Assembly (NCBI GenBank): GCA_903872425.1
Contig: CAIQKQ010000201.1
Coordinates: 1-47,996 of the forward strand
Direction: 5' to 3'
DNA from: an uncultured Opitutia bacterium
Lineage (GTDB): Bacteria; Verrucomicrobiota; Verrucomicrobiia; Opitutales; Opitutaceae
DNA: 47,996 nt
Both the position numbers and the translations under genes were made by a program. Numbering within the stretch: the first letter of the stretch is position 1; the number at the start of each line of letters is the position of its first letter. The notes beneath the pieces were generated by a model that saw only the letters and a program-made list of their open reading frames with translations, did not search any database and was not told the origin of the DNA. This document shows positions 16,470-25,218 of this stretch, piece by piece.

Positions 16470-17270
16470 TTATTTCATCTGCATTAGTTCCTGCAGACGT
16501 GCGTTCATGGTCGGGCTGCCGGCGCAGTAGACGATACGTTTCATTTTCAGGTCGAACAGTCTCATCGGGAACTGCTCACCGTTCAGGAAATGCACCTCAC
16601 CACCCGCCGCGAGCACGAGCGGGATGGCGGCGGCGAGATCCCAGATCTTTACGTTGAAGTCCACACAGCCGTCGAGCAGCCCAGCGGCAACGTAGGCGAG
16701 GTGCAGCGTCGCGGTCCCGAGGCCGCGGATCTTGAATTGCCCCAGTACAGCGTCGGCCAGCGGCACCAGTTTTTTGTCGGCCGGACTGTGGAAGCCGATG
16801 AGCGACTCTGGTGTGAGCGGTGCGTCGTTCACGCGCAACGCGCGCGCGCCGTCCCATGCGCCGAAGCCCGGCCCTCCGTGCAGCAGCACACGCCGACTCA
16901 GGTCATAGATGACGCCGATGGCTGGCTGGCCGTCGCGCACCAGTCCCAGAGAAATAGCGCAGTGCGGGATGCCGAGCGCGTAGTTGTTAGTGCCATCCAC
17001 CGGGTCGAGCACCCACGCGAACGGCGCGGTCACCGGTACGGGTGCGCCGGGGTCAGCCAGCTCTTCACTGAAAAACTGGTCGCGCGGAAACTGTGCGCGT
17101 AGCTCACGAAAAATGTTCTCTGAGATGGCGAGATCCACGGCCGTGACGCGGGTACCGTCGGCTTTCCATTCGCTTTTCACGCGGCCAAATTCGCGATGGA
17201 GCAGCTCCGTCTGCGCCAGCACGGCGCGTTTGGCTGCTTCGAGTCGGGTGGTGGTTTCGGTAAGCGACAT
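16470..17270 (-). CDS. Inositol monophosphatase family protein
   Basis: Mg-dependent phosphatase of 266 residues. The metal-binding motifs are in order: SEE with the first acidic ligands (FFSEELAD), DPVDGTNNY (second and third ligands), and KIWDLAAAIPLV with the final Asp. Length and motifs fit the SuhB/IMPase and CysQ-like superfamily, so substrates could be inositol phosphate, 3'-phosphoadenosine phosphates or a histidinol-phosphate-like compound. The ATG at 17270 gives a normal N-terminus; the longer open frame continues into the upstream spacer. It is divergent from the M48 peptidase gene about 105 bases away. Confidence 0.9.
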   Translation of the reverse strand: MSLTETTTRLEAAKRAVLAQTELLHREFGRVKSEWKADGTRVTAVDLAISENIFRELRAQFPRDQFFSEELADPGAPVPVTAPFAWVLDPVDGTNNYALGIPHCAISLGLVRDGQPAIGVIYDLSRRVLLHGGPGFGAWDGARALRVNDAPLTPESLIGFHSPADKKLVPLADAVLGQFKIRGLGTATLHLAYVAAGLLDGCVDFNVKIWDLAAAIPLVLAAGGEVHFLNGEQFPMRLFDLKMKRIVYCAGSPTMNARLQELMQMK

Positions 17271-17375
17271 AGCTTGCGACGAAACACCGGTGTGCGGTGA
17301 AAAACAAAACCCAAATTTGGCCGGCTGGTACGCTTGAGATTGCGGCGGCACACAAAACGCTTTTCTTTTACGCGT

Positions 17376-18179
17376 ATGAAAACCCGCCTGCCTTTCCTGC
17401 TTTGTCTTGCGTTGTCCTGGGCTCTGTCCACGGGCTGCCAGGTCGTGCCGGAAACTGGGCGCAAGCAATTGATGCTCGTCTCCCCCGCCGAGGAGGCTCG
17501 CTCGGGGCTGGCGGCCTTTGCTGACATCAAAAAAACGGAAAAACTCACCACCAACCCGGCCTATATCGCCCAAGTTCAGCGCGTGGGGGCGCGCATTGCA
17601 GCTTCCGTCGGCGCGCGAATGCCCGGCACCAACTGGGAGTTCGCGGTGTTTGACTCGGCTGAGGTCAATGCCTTCGCGCTGCCCGGCGGTAAGGTCGGCG
17701 TGTACACCGGCCTACTCAAATTGGTCGCTTCCGATGACGAGTTGGCCATTGTGATGGGCCACGAGATTGCACACGTCACCTCGCACCACGGCGGCGAGCG
17801 CACTTCCCAAAATCTTGCGGTCGCCGGCATTGGCGCACTGCTGGCCGTCGGCCTAGCCGAGCAGGATGTCAGCCCCGCACGGCGCAACCAAATCCTGACC
17901 GCCTATGGCCTCGGCTCGACCGTGGGGGTGCTGCTGCCCTTTTCCCGTGCGCACGAGAGCGAGGCCGACATGATCGGCCTGCAATTCGCGGCGGGCGCGG
18001 GCTACGACCCGCGCGCAGCGGCGGCGTTTTGGCGCAAGATGAGCGCTGCGCACACCGGCCCGCGGCCGCCGCCGTTCCTGTCCACCCACCCGGCCGACGC
18101 TGAGCGCATCGCTGCGCTGGAGGCGCTCGCTCCTCGCTTCATGGGCCTCTACACGGCGAGTAAGGCGCGCTACGAATAG
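17376..18179 (+). CDS. M48-family metallopeptidase, lipoprotein
   Basis: Zinc peptidase of 267 residues, probably anchored in a membrane facing the periplasm. The N-terminus is a lipoprotein signal peptide with lipobox LSTGC (Cys at about residue 20). The zinc motif HEIAH lies at about residues 129-133 (MGHEIAHVTSHH), and the third ligand is in HESEADMIG near residue 196. The architecture matches LoiP/YcaL/Oma1-like peptidases that act in envelope protein quality control. The ATG at 17376 is chosen because it begins the signal peptide; the longer frame adds 14 unrelated residues. It converges with dciA, 8 bases away. Confidence 0.92.
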   Translation: MKTRLPFLLCLALSWALSTGCQVVPETGRKQLMLVSPAEEARSGLAAFADIKKTEKLTTNPAYIAQVQRVGARIAASVGARMPGTNWEFAVFDSAEVNAFALPGGKVGVYTGLLKLVASDDELAIVMGHEIAHVTSHHGGERTSQNLAVAGIGALLAVGLAEQDVSPARRNQILTAYGLGSTVGVLLPFSRAHESEADMIGLQFAAGAGYDPRAAAAFWRKMSAAHTGPRPPPFLSTHPADAERIAALEALAPRFMGLYTASKARYE

Positions 18180-18187
18180 AAGTCCGG

Positions 18188-18649
18188 TCAACTGCTCCGG
18201 AACTGGAGCGAGCGGACGTGGGCGCAGCCGGGGAGAGCGCGGATGCGGTCAACGATGAGCTGTCGGTTCAGGAAGAGCTCGTTGCGGACGACCGCGTGCG
18301 TCGTGAGGATAGCGAGGCGACCACGTGCGTCAATCTGGGTGGCATGCGAGTAGGCGGCGTTGGGCGCGCCGACGAGCTCAGCCCAATGGTCGCGGATGGT
18401 CTGCTCGACCGAGGGGCGGCCAACTTGGTATTTCACCAGCAGGTCTTCGACCAACCCGGCCATCGCGCGTGTCGGACGTCGGCGCATGCGGCCGGAAGAT
18501 TCGTCGGGGACTCCGCGAAAATCCGCGATGAGCCGTTCAGCCACGCGGGAGAAATGCAGCACACTTTCGCTGTCCTTGACGGCTGCGATCGACCGTGGAG
18601 CGGAATCGGCGGGAGACGCAGGGCCGGTTGACTTGGCTGCAGCAGGCAT
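18188..18649 (-). CDS. dciA: DUF721 / DciA-type replicative helicase loader
   Basis: Protein of 153 residues. The C-terminal KH-like DciA domain is recognisable (DHWAELVGAPNAAYSHATQI, then LAILTTHAVVRNELFLNRQLIVDRI and a final VRSLQFR), while the N-terminal 60 residues are Ala/Ser-rich and probably disordered. DciA proteins load DnaB in bacteria that lack DnaC or DnaI. It follows the MsbA-type gene by 6 bases and is probably co-transcribed with it. Function is taken from the family. Confidence 0.8.
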   Translation of the reverse strand: MPAAAKSTGPASPADSAPRSIAAVKDSESVLHFSRVAERLIADFRGVPDESSGRMRRRPTRAMAGLVEDLLVKYQVGRPSVEQTIRDHWAELVGAPNAAYSHATQIDARGRLAILTTHAVVRNELFLNRQLIVDRIRALPGCAHVRSLQFRSS

Positions 18650-18655
18650 AGCGAC

Positions 18656-20395
18656 TCAGACCGACGCGCCCTGCAAATCGTAGAGGGACTTGTAGAGCGG
18701 GCTAGTGGCATAAACACTGGCGTGAGGACCGGCGGCGACGATGTGGCCTTGCTCGAAGACGAGAATGGTCGAGGCGTCGCGGATGGTGCTGAAGCGGTGC
18801 GCGATGATGAGCACGGTGCGGCCGGCCATGAGCTTTTTTAGCGCGGCCTGCACAAACGCCTCGCTCTCACTGTCGAGCGCGCTGGTGGCCTCGTCGAGGA
18901 TGAGGATGGGCGCGTCGCGCAGAAAAGCACGGGCGAGGGCGACACGCTGGCGCTGTCCGCCGGAGAGTGACGCACCGCGCTCGCCGACAATCGTGTCGTA
19001 GCCCTGTGGAAACGCGGAAATGAAATCGTGTGCAAACGCATCACGCGCGGCCGCTTCGACTTCGGCACGCGTCGCATTAGCCCGGCCGAGTAGGATGTTG
19101 TTGCCGATGGTGTCGTGAAACAGCACGGCCTCCTGCGAGACTAGGGCGAGGTTGCGGCGGAGGTCGGCGAGGCGCATTGCGCGCACGTCAATGTCGTCAA
19201 TGGTGACGGCTCCCGAAGTGGCGTCGTAGAAACGCGGCACGAGATTGGCAAACGTGGTCTTGCCTGCGCCGGTCGGCCCGACGAGCGCGCAGACAGTGCC
19301 GGCCGGAATGCGGGTGGAAATGTCACGCAGTACCGGCGTGTCGGCGCGGTAAGCGAAGGCGACATTGCGAAGCTCAATGTCGCCGCGCAGCCGCGCGACT
19401 GTGACGGGAGTAGCCGGATCGGCGATGGTGACGGGCTCGTTGAGTACTGTCTCTAGGCGGTCGAGGGCGGCGGTGCCGCGCTTCAATTCGGAGTTGAGCA
19501 GGCCGAGGCGTTTGATCGGCTCGTAGCATTGCTGAAGCGCGGTCAGGACGCCAAACAGCACGTCGAATTTGAGGCCCTTATGATAAGCGTAGACGAGCGT
19601 GAGCGCGACGCCGCAGGCCGAGATGAACTCGACCAGCGGGCCGATAAGCTGGACGTATTTGGCGATCTTTAGCTGCGCGGATAGTAGCGCGCGTGACGTG
19701 GACCGGAATTGGCCGGCGACCTGCTCCTCTAGCCCGAAAGCCCGGATCTCCCGGGCTGCGCCGAGGCTTTCGCCCAGCTGCGCCGAAAGCGAACCCATCT
19801 CTGCCTGCGACTGCTGCGCACGTTTGAGTACCTTGCGCGCGGCCTGCCGCACTGGAAACACCCCCAACGGCACAAGCGCGAGGCACACGAGCGCCAGTGT
19901 CACCCCTTCCGCTGCCACCGCCTGATAAATGACGAAGCCGATGGCGGCCACCAGCGTAAGTGGATGCTTCACCCCCTCGCTAGCAGTCAGAGTGATGGCC
20001 GATTGCACTTGTTGCGCGTCGGCCAAGGCCCGCGCGGTAAGGTCGCCGGCCCGCTGCCCTTGCAACCAGCCGAGGGGTAATACCTGAAGTTTGCGAAAAA
20101 AATCCAGCCGGATCGCCTCCAGCACGCGTGTGCCGATGAGCTGGAATAAATACGTGCCGGCAAACCCAGCCACCCCACGTACCAGAAATAGCGCCGGTAC
20201 GAGCAGCACGAGCCACGCAATCTCCCCCTCGGATCGTGTGCGCGCTCCGTCAAACACCGGGCCGATCACCTTCTTGAGCAGCAGCGGCAGACCGACCCCG
20301 CTAGCCGCCGAATACACGACGAGGCACACAAACGCCAACACGAGTTGCCCGCGCACGGGCTGGAGATGGCGGAAATATGGGCGGAAGCGTTTCAT
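18656..20395 (-). CDS. MsbA-type ABC transporter, fused permease and ATPase
   Basis: Half-size ABC exporter of 579 residues that works as a homodimer. Six transmembrane helices occupy about residues 15-310, followed by the ATPase: Walker A GPTGAGKTTF (near 373), Q-loop SQEAVLF, signature LSGGQRQRVALARA (near 477), Walker B ILILDEATSALD (near 498) and H-loop AHRFSTI. The overall design is that of MsbA, the lipid A flippase, but many lipid and drug exporters look the same, so the cargo is not certain. The downstream neighbour is dciA. The oppC stop lies 15 bases upstream, so read-through from the opp genes is possible. Confidence 0.92.
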   Translation of the reverse strand: MKRFRPYFRHLQPVRGQLVLAFVCLVVYSAASGVGLPLLLKKVIGPVFDGARTRSEGEIAWLVLLVPALFLVRGVAGFAGTYLFQLIGTRVLEAIRLDFFRKLQVLPLGWLQGQRAGDLTARALADAQQVQSAITLTASEGVKHPLTLVAAIGFVIYQAVAAEGVTLALVCLALVPLGVFPVRQAARKVLKRAQQSQAEMGSLSAQLGESLGAAREIRAFGLEEQVAGQFRSTSRALLSAQLKIAKYVQLIGPLVEFISACGVALTLVYAYHKGLKFDVLFGVLTALQQCYEPIKRLGLLNSELKRGTAALDRLETVLNEPVTIADPATPVTVARLRGDIELRNVAFAYRADTPVLRDISTRIPAGTVCALVGPTGAGKTTFANLVPRFYDATSGAVTIDDIDVRAMRLADLRRNLALVSQEAVLFHDTIGNNILLGRANATRAEVEAAARDAFAHDFISAFPQGYDTIVGERGASLSGGQRQRVALARAFLRDAPILILDEATSALDSESEAFVQAALKKLMAGRTVLIIAHRFSTIRDASTILVFEQGHIVAAGPHASVYATSPLYKSLYDLQGASV

Positions 20396-20410
20396 GCCGA
20401 GGCGGACATC

Positions 20411-21376
20411 TCAGTCTTTGGCGGCGCGCACGTCGAGCGCATCCCGCAGCCCGTCGCCAAGAAAGTTGAGCGAGAAGAGGGTGAGCGAAAAAATCCCTCC
20501 GGGGAAAACGAGCAACCACCAGCATTCTTCCATTCGCTCGGCCCCGTCCTTGATGAGTGTGCCCCACGAACTCATAGGCGCGTCGACGCCGAGGCCGAGG
20601 AAGCTGAGGAACGCCTCCAGCATCATCACCGCCGGCACCGTGAGAGTAGCATAGACGACGATGGGGCCGAGGGCGTTGGGTAGCACATGGCAGAAAAGGA
20701 TGCGCGCCGGTCTGTAGCCCAGCGCCCGCGCCGCCTCGATGTATTCCATCTTTTTGATCGCCATGACGTGGCCGCGCACGATGCGCGCCATGGTGAGCCA
20801 CTCGACGGCGCCGATGGCGGCGAACATCACCAAAATTTTCCCTGCGCCCTGCCAGCCGCTCAGACCAGGCAACGCGGTGAGCCAAGTGTCGAAGCGTTGC
20901 ATCGGGTCTTTCAGAAACACTAGGAGCAGAATGACAATGATAGTGAATGGGAGGGCATTAAGGATGTCGGCGGCGCGCATCATCAGCGTGTCGGCGCGCC
21001 CGCCCTGCCAGCCGGCGACGGCGCCATAGGTGACACCGATGGTGAGTGCGACGAACGAAGCGACAAAGCCGACGAGCAGCGAGATACGGCCACCGTAGAG
21101 AATGCGTGCGAGCAGGTCGCGGCCATGGAGATCGGTGCCGAGCCAGTGGGCGGCGCTGGGCGCGGCTAGGCCGTGGGCGAGATTTTGCTCACGCCACGAC
21201 TGGGCGAAGAATGGACCGATGACAAAGCACAGCAAAACCAGCGCGAGCAATGTACTACCGCCAAAGATCGCGAGCTGATTCCGGCGCAGGCGACGCCACG
21301 CATCTTGCCAAGGGGAGAGGCCGGCTGCCGCCTCTTCCGGAGGGGGAATGTTCAGTTGGGGGGGGCGATCGCTCAT
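20411..21376 (-). CDS. oppC: Oligopeptide ABC transporter permease OppC
   Basis: Inner-membrane permease of 321 residues, partner of OppB. The N-terminus has the OppC-specific soluble part and first helix (WRRLRRNQLAIFGGSTLL), then HWLGTDLHGRDLLARILYGGR, typical of the family, and the EAA loop EAARALGYRPARILFCHVLPNA that contacts the ATPase. The ATG at 21376 was preferred; an in-frame start at 21421 would overlap oppB. It is 14 bases downstream of oppB. No oppD or oppF ATPase is encoded here; they must lie elsewhere or be shared. Confidence 0.92.
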   Translation of the reverse strand: MSDRPPQLNIPPPEEAAAGLSPWQDAWRRLRRNQLAIFGGSTLLALVLLCFVIGPFFAQSWREQNLAHGLAAPSAAHWLGTDLHGRDLLARILYGGRISLLVGFVASFVALTIGVTYGAVAGWQGGRADTLMMRAADILNALPFTIIVILLLVFLKDPMQRFDTWLTALPGLSGWQGAGKILVMFAAIGAVEWLTMARIVRGHVMAIKKMEYIEAARALGYRPARILFCHVLPNALGPIVVYATLTVPAVMMLEAFLSFLGLGVDAPMSSWGTLIKDGAERMEECWWLLVFPGGIFSLTLFSLNFLGDGLRDALDVRAAKD

Positions 21377-21390
21377 GGACGGAGATTTTA

Positions 21391-22368
21391 CTATTCCAGC
21401 GCGAGCTTGGGGTTCATCCACGCCTGGAGGACGTCCGCGAGAAAATTACAGACCACGATGAAAGTGCCGTAAACGACGACGGTGCCGAGCACGAGGGTGT
21501 AGTCGCGACTGGTCACGCTCACGACAAACTCGCGGCCGAGGCCGGGGACTTGAAAAATCGTCTCAACGGCGAACGAGCCGGTGAGAATGCCGGCCGACGC
21601 CGGGCCGAGCCACGCGACGGCCGAGAGTAGGCCGCCTCGCAGAGCATGGTGGAAGACGACCCGCGATGCGGACGCGCCTTTCGCCCGCGCGGTGCGAATG
21701 AAATCCTGCGCGAGCACTTCGATCATGCCGCCGCGCGTCAGACGTGCGAGCGGCGCCGCGTAGGCGAGGCCGAGCACAAACACCGGCAGCACAGCGTCGC
21801 GCGGCTCATACCAACCGAAGGGGTTGAGCCAGCGCAGTTGCACGGCGAACAGGAGCGAGAACAGCGGTCCGCTTACAAATGTCGGTACACACAGGCCAGT
21901 GAGCGACCATGCCGACACCAGCCGGTCGATCCAGGTGTTGTGCCAAAGTGCGGCGACGACGCCCGCACCAATGCCCAGCCCTAGAGCGACAAGGAGCGCG
22001 AGCGTGCCGAGCTTGAGCGACACGGGCAGCTCGGTCGCGATGATTTCGTTGACCGTGCGGCTGGCGTATTTGAACGAAGGACGCAGGTCGATCCCGAACG
22101 CAGCCTTGAGATCGAAGCTGCTGCGCAGGGCGAGTGGGGTAAATTTTTTCGGGCAGAGGTCCCAGAGATAATCGCAGTATTGTTTCCAGAGCGGGTCATC
22201 GAGATGGTAATAGGCGTCGAGGTTGCGCTGGATCTCAGGTGGGAGAGATTTTTCCCGCGTGAACGGGCCGCCGGGCGCGAAACGCTGAAGAAAGAACGTC
22301 AGCGTGATGATGACGAAGAGCACCGGGACGGCTTGCAGCAACAGGCGGCGGGCGAGGTAGCGGAGCAT
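21391..22368 (-). CDS. oppB: Oligopeptide ABC transporter permease OppB
   Basis: Inner-membrane permease of 325 residues with six predicted helices. It opens with MLRYLARRLLLQAVPVLF, the usual first helix, then QRFAPGGPF, a long periplasmic stretch, and the EAA-type loop with ARLTRGGMIEVLAQDFIRTARAKG. The binding-protein gene oppA that would normally precede it is 6 kb away on the same strand, with glycoside hydrolase genes on the other strand in between. It is divergent from the GH31 gene, so its promoter should be in the 130-base spacer. Confidence 0.93.
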   Translation of the reverse strand: MLRYLARRLLLQAVPVLFVIITLTFFLQRFAPGGPFTREKSLPPEIQRNLDAYYHLDDPLWKQYCDYLWDLCPKKFTPLALRSSFDLKAAFGIDLRPSFKYASRTVNEIIATELPVSLKLGTLALLVALGLGIGAGVVAALWHNTWIDRLVSAWSLTGLCVPTFVSGPLFSLLFAVQLRWLNPFGWYEPRDAVLPVFVLGLAYAAPLARLTRGGMIEVLAQDFIRTARAKGASASRVVFHHALRGGLLSAVAWLGPASAGILTGSFAVETIFQVPGLGREFVVSVTSRDYTLVLGTVVVYGTFIVVCNFLADVLQAWMNPKLALE

Positions 22369-22498
22369 GGACTAAGCAAGGCGGAAGGATACGCGGGCGG
22401 AAAGGCGGAAATTGCCATTGATTATTCCTCGCACCGGGCAGGATAGTCCGACCGGCCTTTACGTTCCCCTCCGTGTTTATCCCGGCAACCCTTTCCCC

Positions 22499-25183
22499 GT
22501 GAAAAAAACATTCTTCCTTATTCGTGTCACACTGGTTTCCCTCCTCTGCGGTTTCAGCGCGCGGTCGGTTAGGGCCACCCCAACACCGGTGTTGTCGGCC
22601 ACGAAGGATGCCACCGGTGTGACGCTGCGGCTCTCGTCCGGTGTGTTGCGGCTAGAGGTGAGTGACGACCGTACGATCCACGTCACGGCCGGGGCAACGG
22701 ACATGCTGCCCGTGAAAACAGAGTTGGTGGTTAACCACCGCTGGACGCCAGCGGCGTTTGAGTGGCACGAGGACGGGGCGAAGTTCATGCTGCGCACGGC
22801 AAAATTTGGCGTTGAGGTGGATCGAGACACGGGCACGGTGGCATTTGTTGACGCCGCCGGGAAAACTCTCCTGCGCGAGCCGGTCGGCGGCGGCCGCACG
22901 ATGACCGAGACCAAACCGGCGACCGCCGGCGCGCCAGCGCTCTATCGCGTCGAACAATCCTTCATTGCGCCAGCCGACGAGCGGCTCTACGGCATGGCCG
23001 AAGCGCAGGACGGAGTGTGGAACTGGCGCGGGCTGCCGATCGAACTACGGCAGCTCAACACGCAGGCGGCGTTTCCGGTGCTTGTCTCCAGTAAGGGCTA
23101 CGGCCTCCTCTGGGACAACGCCTCACTCACGGACTTCAATCCCGTGGACCAACAAATTGAGCTCGTGGTCGAAGGCGCCGCCGTCCCTGCGTCCGTCGGT
23201 GGTCCGACGGCGACCGAGCAGTTGTCGGCTGCACCGGCGGCACCTCCCGCCCGTGGCCGCGGCCGGGGACCGGCACCGGCCGCGGTGCGCGTGGGAACGT
23301 TTACCAGTGGTGCGGCGGGCGAGTATGTTTTTTTTGCTAAGGACGGCGACCGCCGCAACGACCTCGGCATCGTCGTGGATGGCAAAACGGTTGCGCGCAT
23401 CCAGAACCAGTGGGTTCCATATACACTTCTGGGTCGCGTCACCCTTCCAGCCAACACTACGGTGCCGGTACGGCTGTTGGGCGGGGGGCGAGATGCAAAG
23501 CTTTTCGCGCGCCCGCTCGGCGACACAACCACGTTTCGCTCGCAGGTCGCCGAAGGTGTGGACTACTGGTTTTTCTACGGGCCGGAATTGGACGAAGTCG
23601 TCGCCGCCTATCGCACCGCGACTGGCACGGCCCCGCTCTGGCCGGAGTGGGCCTATGGTTTTTGGCAATGCCGCGAGCGCTATTCCAGCTCGCAGCAGAT
23701 TCTCGACACCGTCGCGGAGTTTCGCCGTCGACAAATTCCGCTAGATCTCATCGTGCAGGACTGGCAGTATTGGGGCAACCACGGCTGGGGTGCCTACGAG
23801 TGGGATACCGCGAAATATCCCGACCCGGCCGCAATGATCAACTCGTTACACGAACAGAACGTGCGTTTTATGATCTCAGTTTGGTCAAACCCCAAAGGTA
23901 AGGCCGGCGCCGATCTGACCGCGCACAAATATGTCCTCCCTGGCACTGACTGGGTTGACCAGTTCAATCCCGCGGCACGCGAACTGCGCTGGAAATACAT
24001 CAACGATGCTTTTTTCAGCGCCGGCACGGATGCCTGGTGGCAGGATGCCACCGAGCCAGCCGACGATGGCAACCCGATGGCCGGCAGCTCGGTGTTTTTT
24101 GGCCCCGGCGACCTCTATCGGAACTCCTATCCTCTCTTCGCTAACCAGACGATTTATGATGGCCAACGCGCGGCTGCACCGGACAAGCGCGTTGTCATCC
24201 TCACGCGCTCGGCCTTTCCCGGCCAGCAACGCTACGCGACGGCGCTCTGGTCAGGAGACATCAACGGCAACTGGGACTCATTCCGCCGCCAAATCCCTGC
24301 CGGCCTGAACGTGAGTGTCGCCGGCCTACCGTATTGGACGACTGACACCGGCGGCTTCTTCCGGCCACGCGACCAATACCAGTCCGAGGATTACGCCGAC
24401 CTGCTCGTCCGCTGGTTCCAATATAGCACTTTCTGTCCAGTGCAGCGCATCCACGGCTACCAGAGTGAGACGGAATTTTGGAAATATCCGTCGGCCGAGC
24501 CAACCTTGATCGCTTACGATCGGCTTCGCCACCGGCTAATCCCGTACACTTATTCGACCGCGTGGCGCGTGACTCATGATCACTACACGATGATGCGCCC
24601 CCTGGTGATGGATTTTCGCGACGATTCGGTGGCCGCCGACATTGCTGACGAGTACATGTTTGGCTCCGCATTTCTCGTGAGTCCGGTCACGCAACCGAAG
24701 GCGACGACGCGTGATGTTTATCTGCCGAAGGCCGGCTGGGTAAATTTTTGGACCGGCGAGCCGACGGCTGATGGCCGACACGCCACCGTCGCTGCGCCGC
24801 AGGATCAGATTCCGTTATTCGTCCGGGCGGGTAGCATTGTGCCGTTTGGTGCCGAGGTGCAATTTGCTCGGGAAAAACCCGCCGATCAAATCGAACTCCG
24901 CGTGTATCGCGGTGCTGACGGCAACTTCACCCTCTACGAGGACGAAGGCGACAATTACCACTACGAGCAAGGTGTATATGCCACGATTCCCATCCATTGG
25001 AATGAAGCGCGCAAGACACTCACCATCGGCGCTCGCGCCGGTGAGTTCCCGGGGATGTTGAAGGAGCGGACGTTTCGTGTCGTCTGGGTGCGCCCGGAAA
25101 AGGGCGCCGGCGCACTCGCCGTTAAGGATGCCGATACCGAAGTTCGCTATGTGGGTAATGCCGTTGAGATTCGCGCGCCGTGA
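22499..25183 (+). CDS. GH31 glycoside hydrolase (alpha-xylosidase-like) with PA14-like insert
   Basis: Secreted retaining alpha-glycosidase of 894 residues. The GTG at 22499 begins a Sec signal peptide (VKKTFFLIRVTLVSLLCGF); the longer frame puts 29 unrelated residues in front. Domains in order are an N-terminal beta-sandwich (about 40-235), an Arg/Gly/Pro/Ala linker, a PA14-like insert (about 262-342), the GH31 barrel, and C-terminal beta domains. The nucleophile is Asp516 in WWQDATEP and the acid/base is Asp587 in WSGDINGNW. A PA14 domain inserted in the N-terminal sandwich is known from the xyloglucan alpha-xylosidase CjXyl31A, which suggests the same substrate, but alpha-glucosidases cannot be excluded. 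It is followed by GH29 and GH27 genes in the same direction. Confidence 0.92.
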   Translation: MKKTFFLIRVTLVSLLCGFSARSVRATPTPVLSATKDATGVTLRLSSGVLRLEVSDDRTIHVTAGATDMLPVKTELVVNHRWTPAAFEWHEDGAKFMLRTAKFGVEVDRDTGTVAFVDAAGKTLLREPVGGGRTMTETKPATAGAPALYRVEQSFIAPADERLYGMAEAQDGVWNWRGLPIELRQLNTQAAFPVLVSSKGYGLLWDNASLTDFNPVDQQIELVVEGAAVPASVGGPTATEQLSAAPAAPPARGRGRGPAPAAVRVGTFTSGAAGEYVFFAKDGDRRNDLGIVVDGKTVARIQNQWVPYTLLGRVTLPANTTVPVRLLGGGRDAKLFARPLGDTTTFRSQVAEGVDYWFFYGPELDEVVAAYRTATGTAPLWPEWAYGFWQCRERYSSSQQILDTVAEFRRRQIPLDLIVQDWQYWGNHGWGAYEWDTAKYPDPAAMINSLHEQNVRFMISVWSNPKGKAGADLTAHKYVLPGTDWVDQFNPAARELRWKYINDAFFSAGTDAWWQDATEPADDGNPMAGSSVFFGPGDLYRNSYPLFANQTIYDGQRAAAPDKRVVILTRSAFPGQQRYATALWSGDINGNWDSFRRQIPAGLNVSVAGLPYWTTDTGGFFRPRDQYQSEDYADLLVRWFQYSTFCPVQRIHGYQSETEFWKYPSAEPTLIAYDRLRHRLIPYTYSTAWRVTHDHYTMMRPLVMDFRDDSVAADIADEYMFGSAFLVSPVTQPKATTRDVYLPKAGWVNFWTGEPTADGRHATVAAPQDQIPLFVRAGSIVPFGAEVQFAREKPADQIELRVYRGADGNFTLYEDEGDNYHYEQGVYATIPIHWNEARKTLTIGARAGEFPGMLKERTFRVVWVRPEKGAGALAVKDADTEVRYVGNAVEIRAP

Positions 25184-25218
25184 ATTTGAATATTTCCACC
25201 ACCTAATTGCGCGCTCCG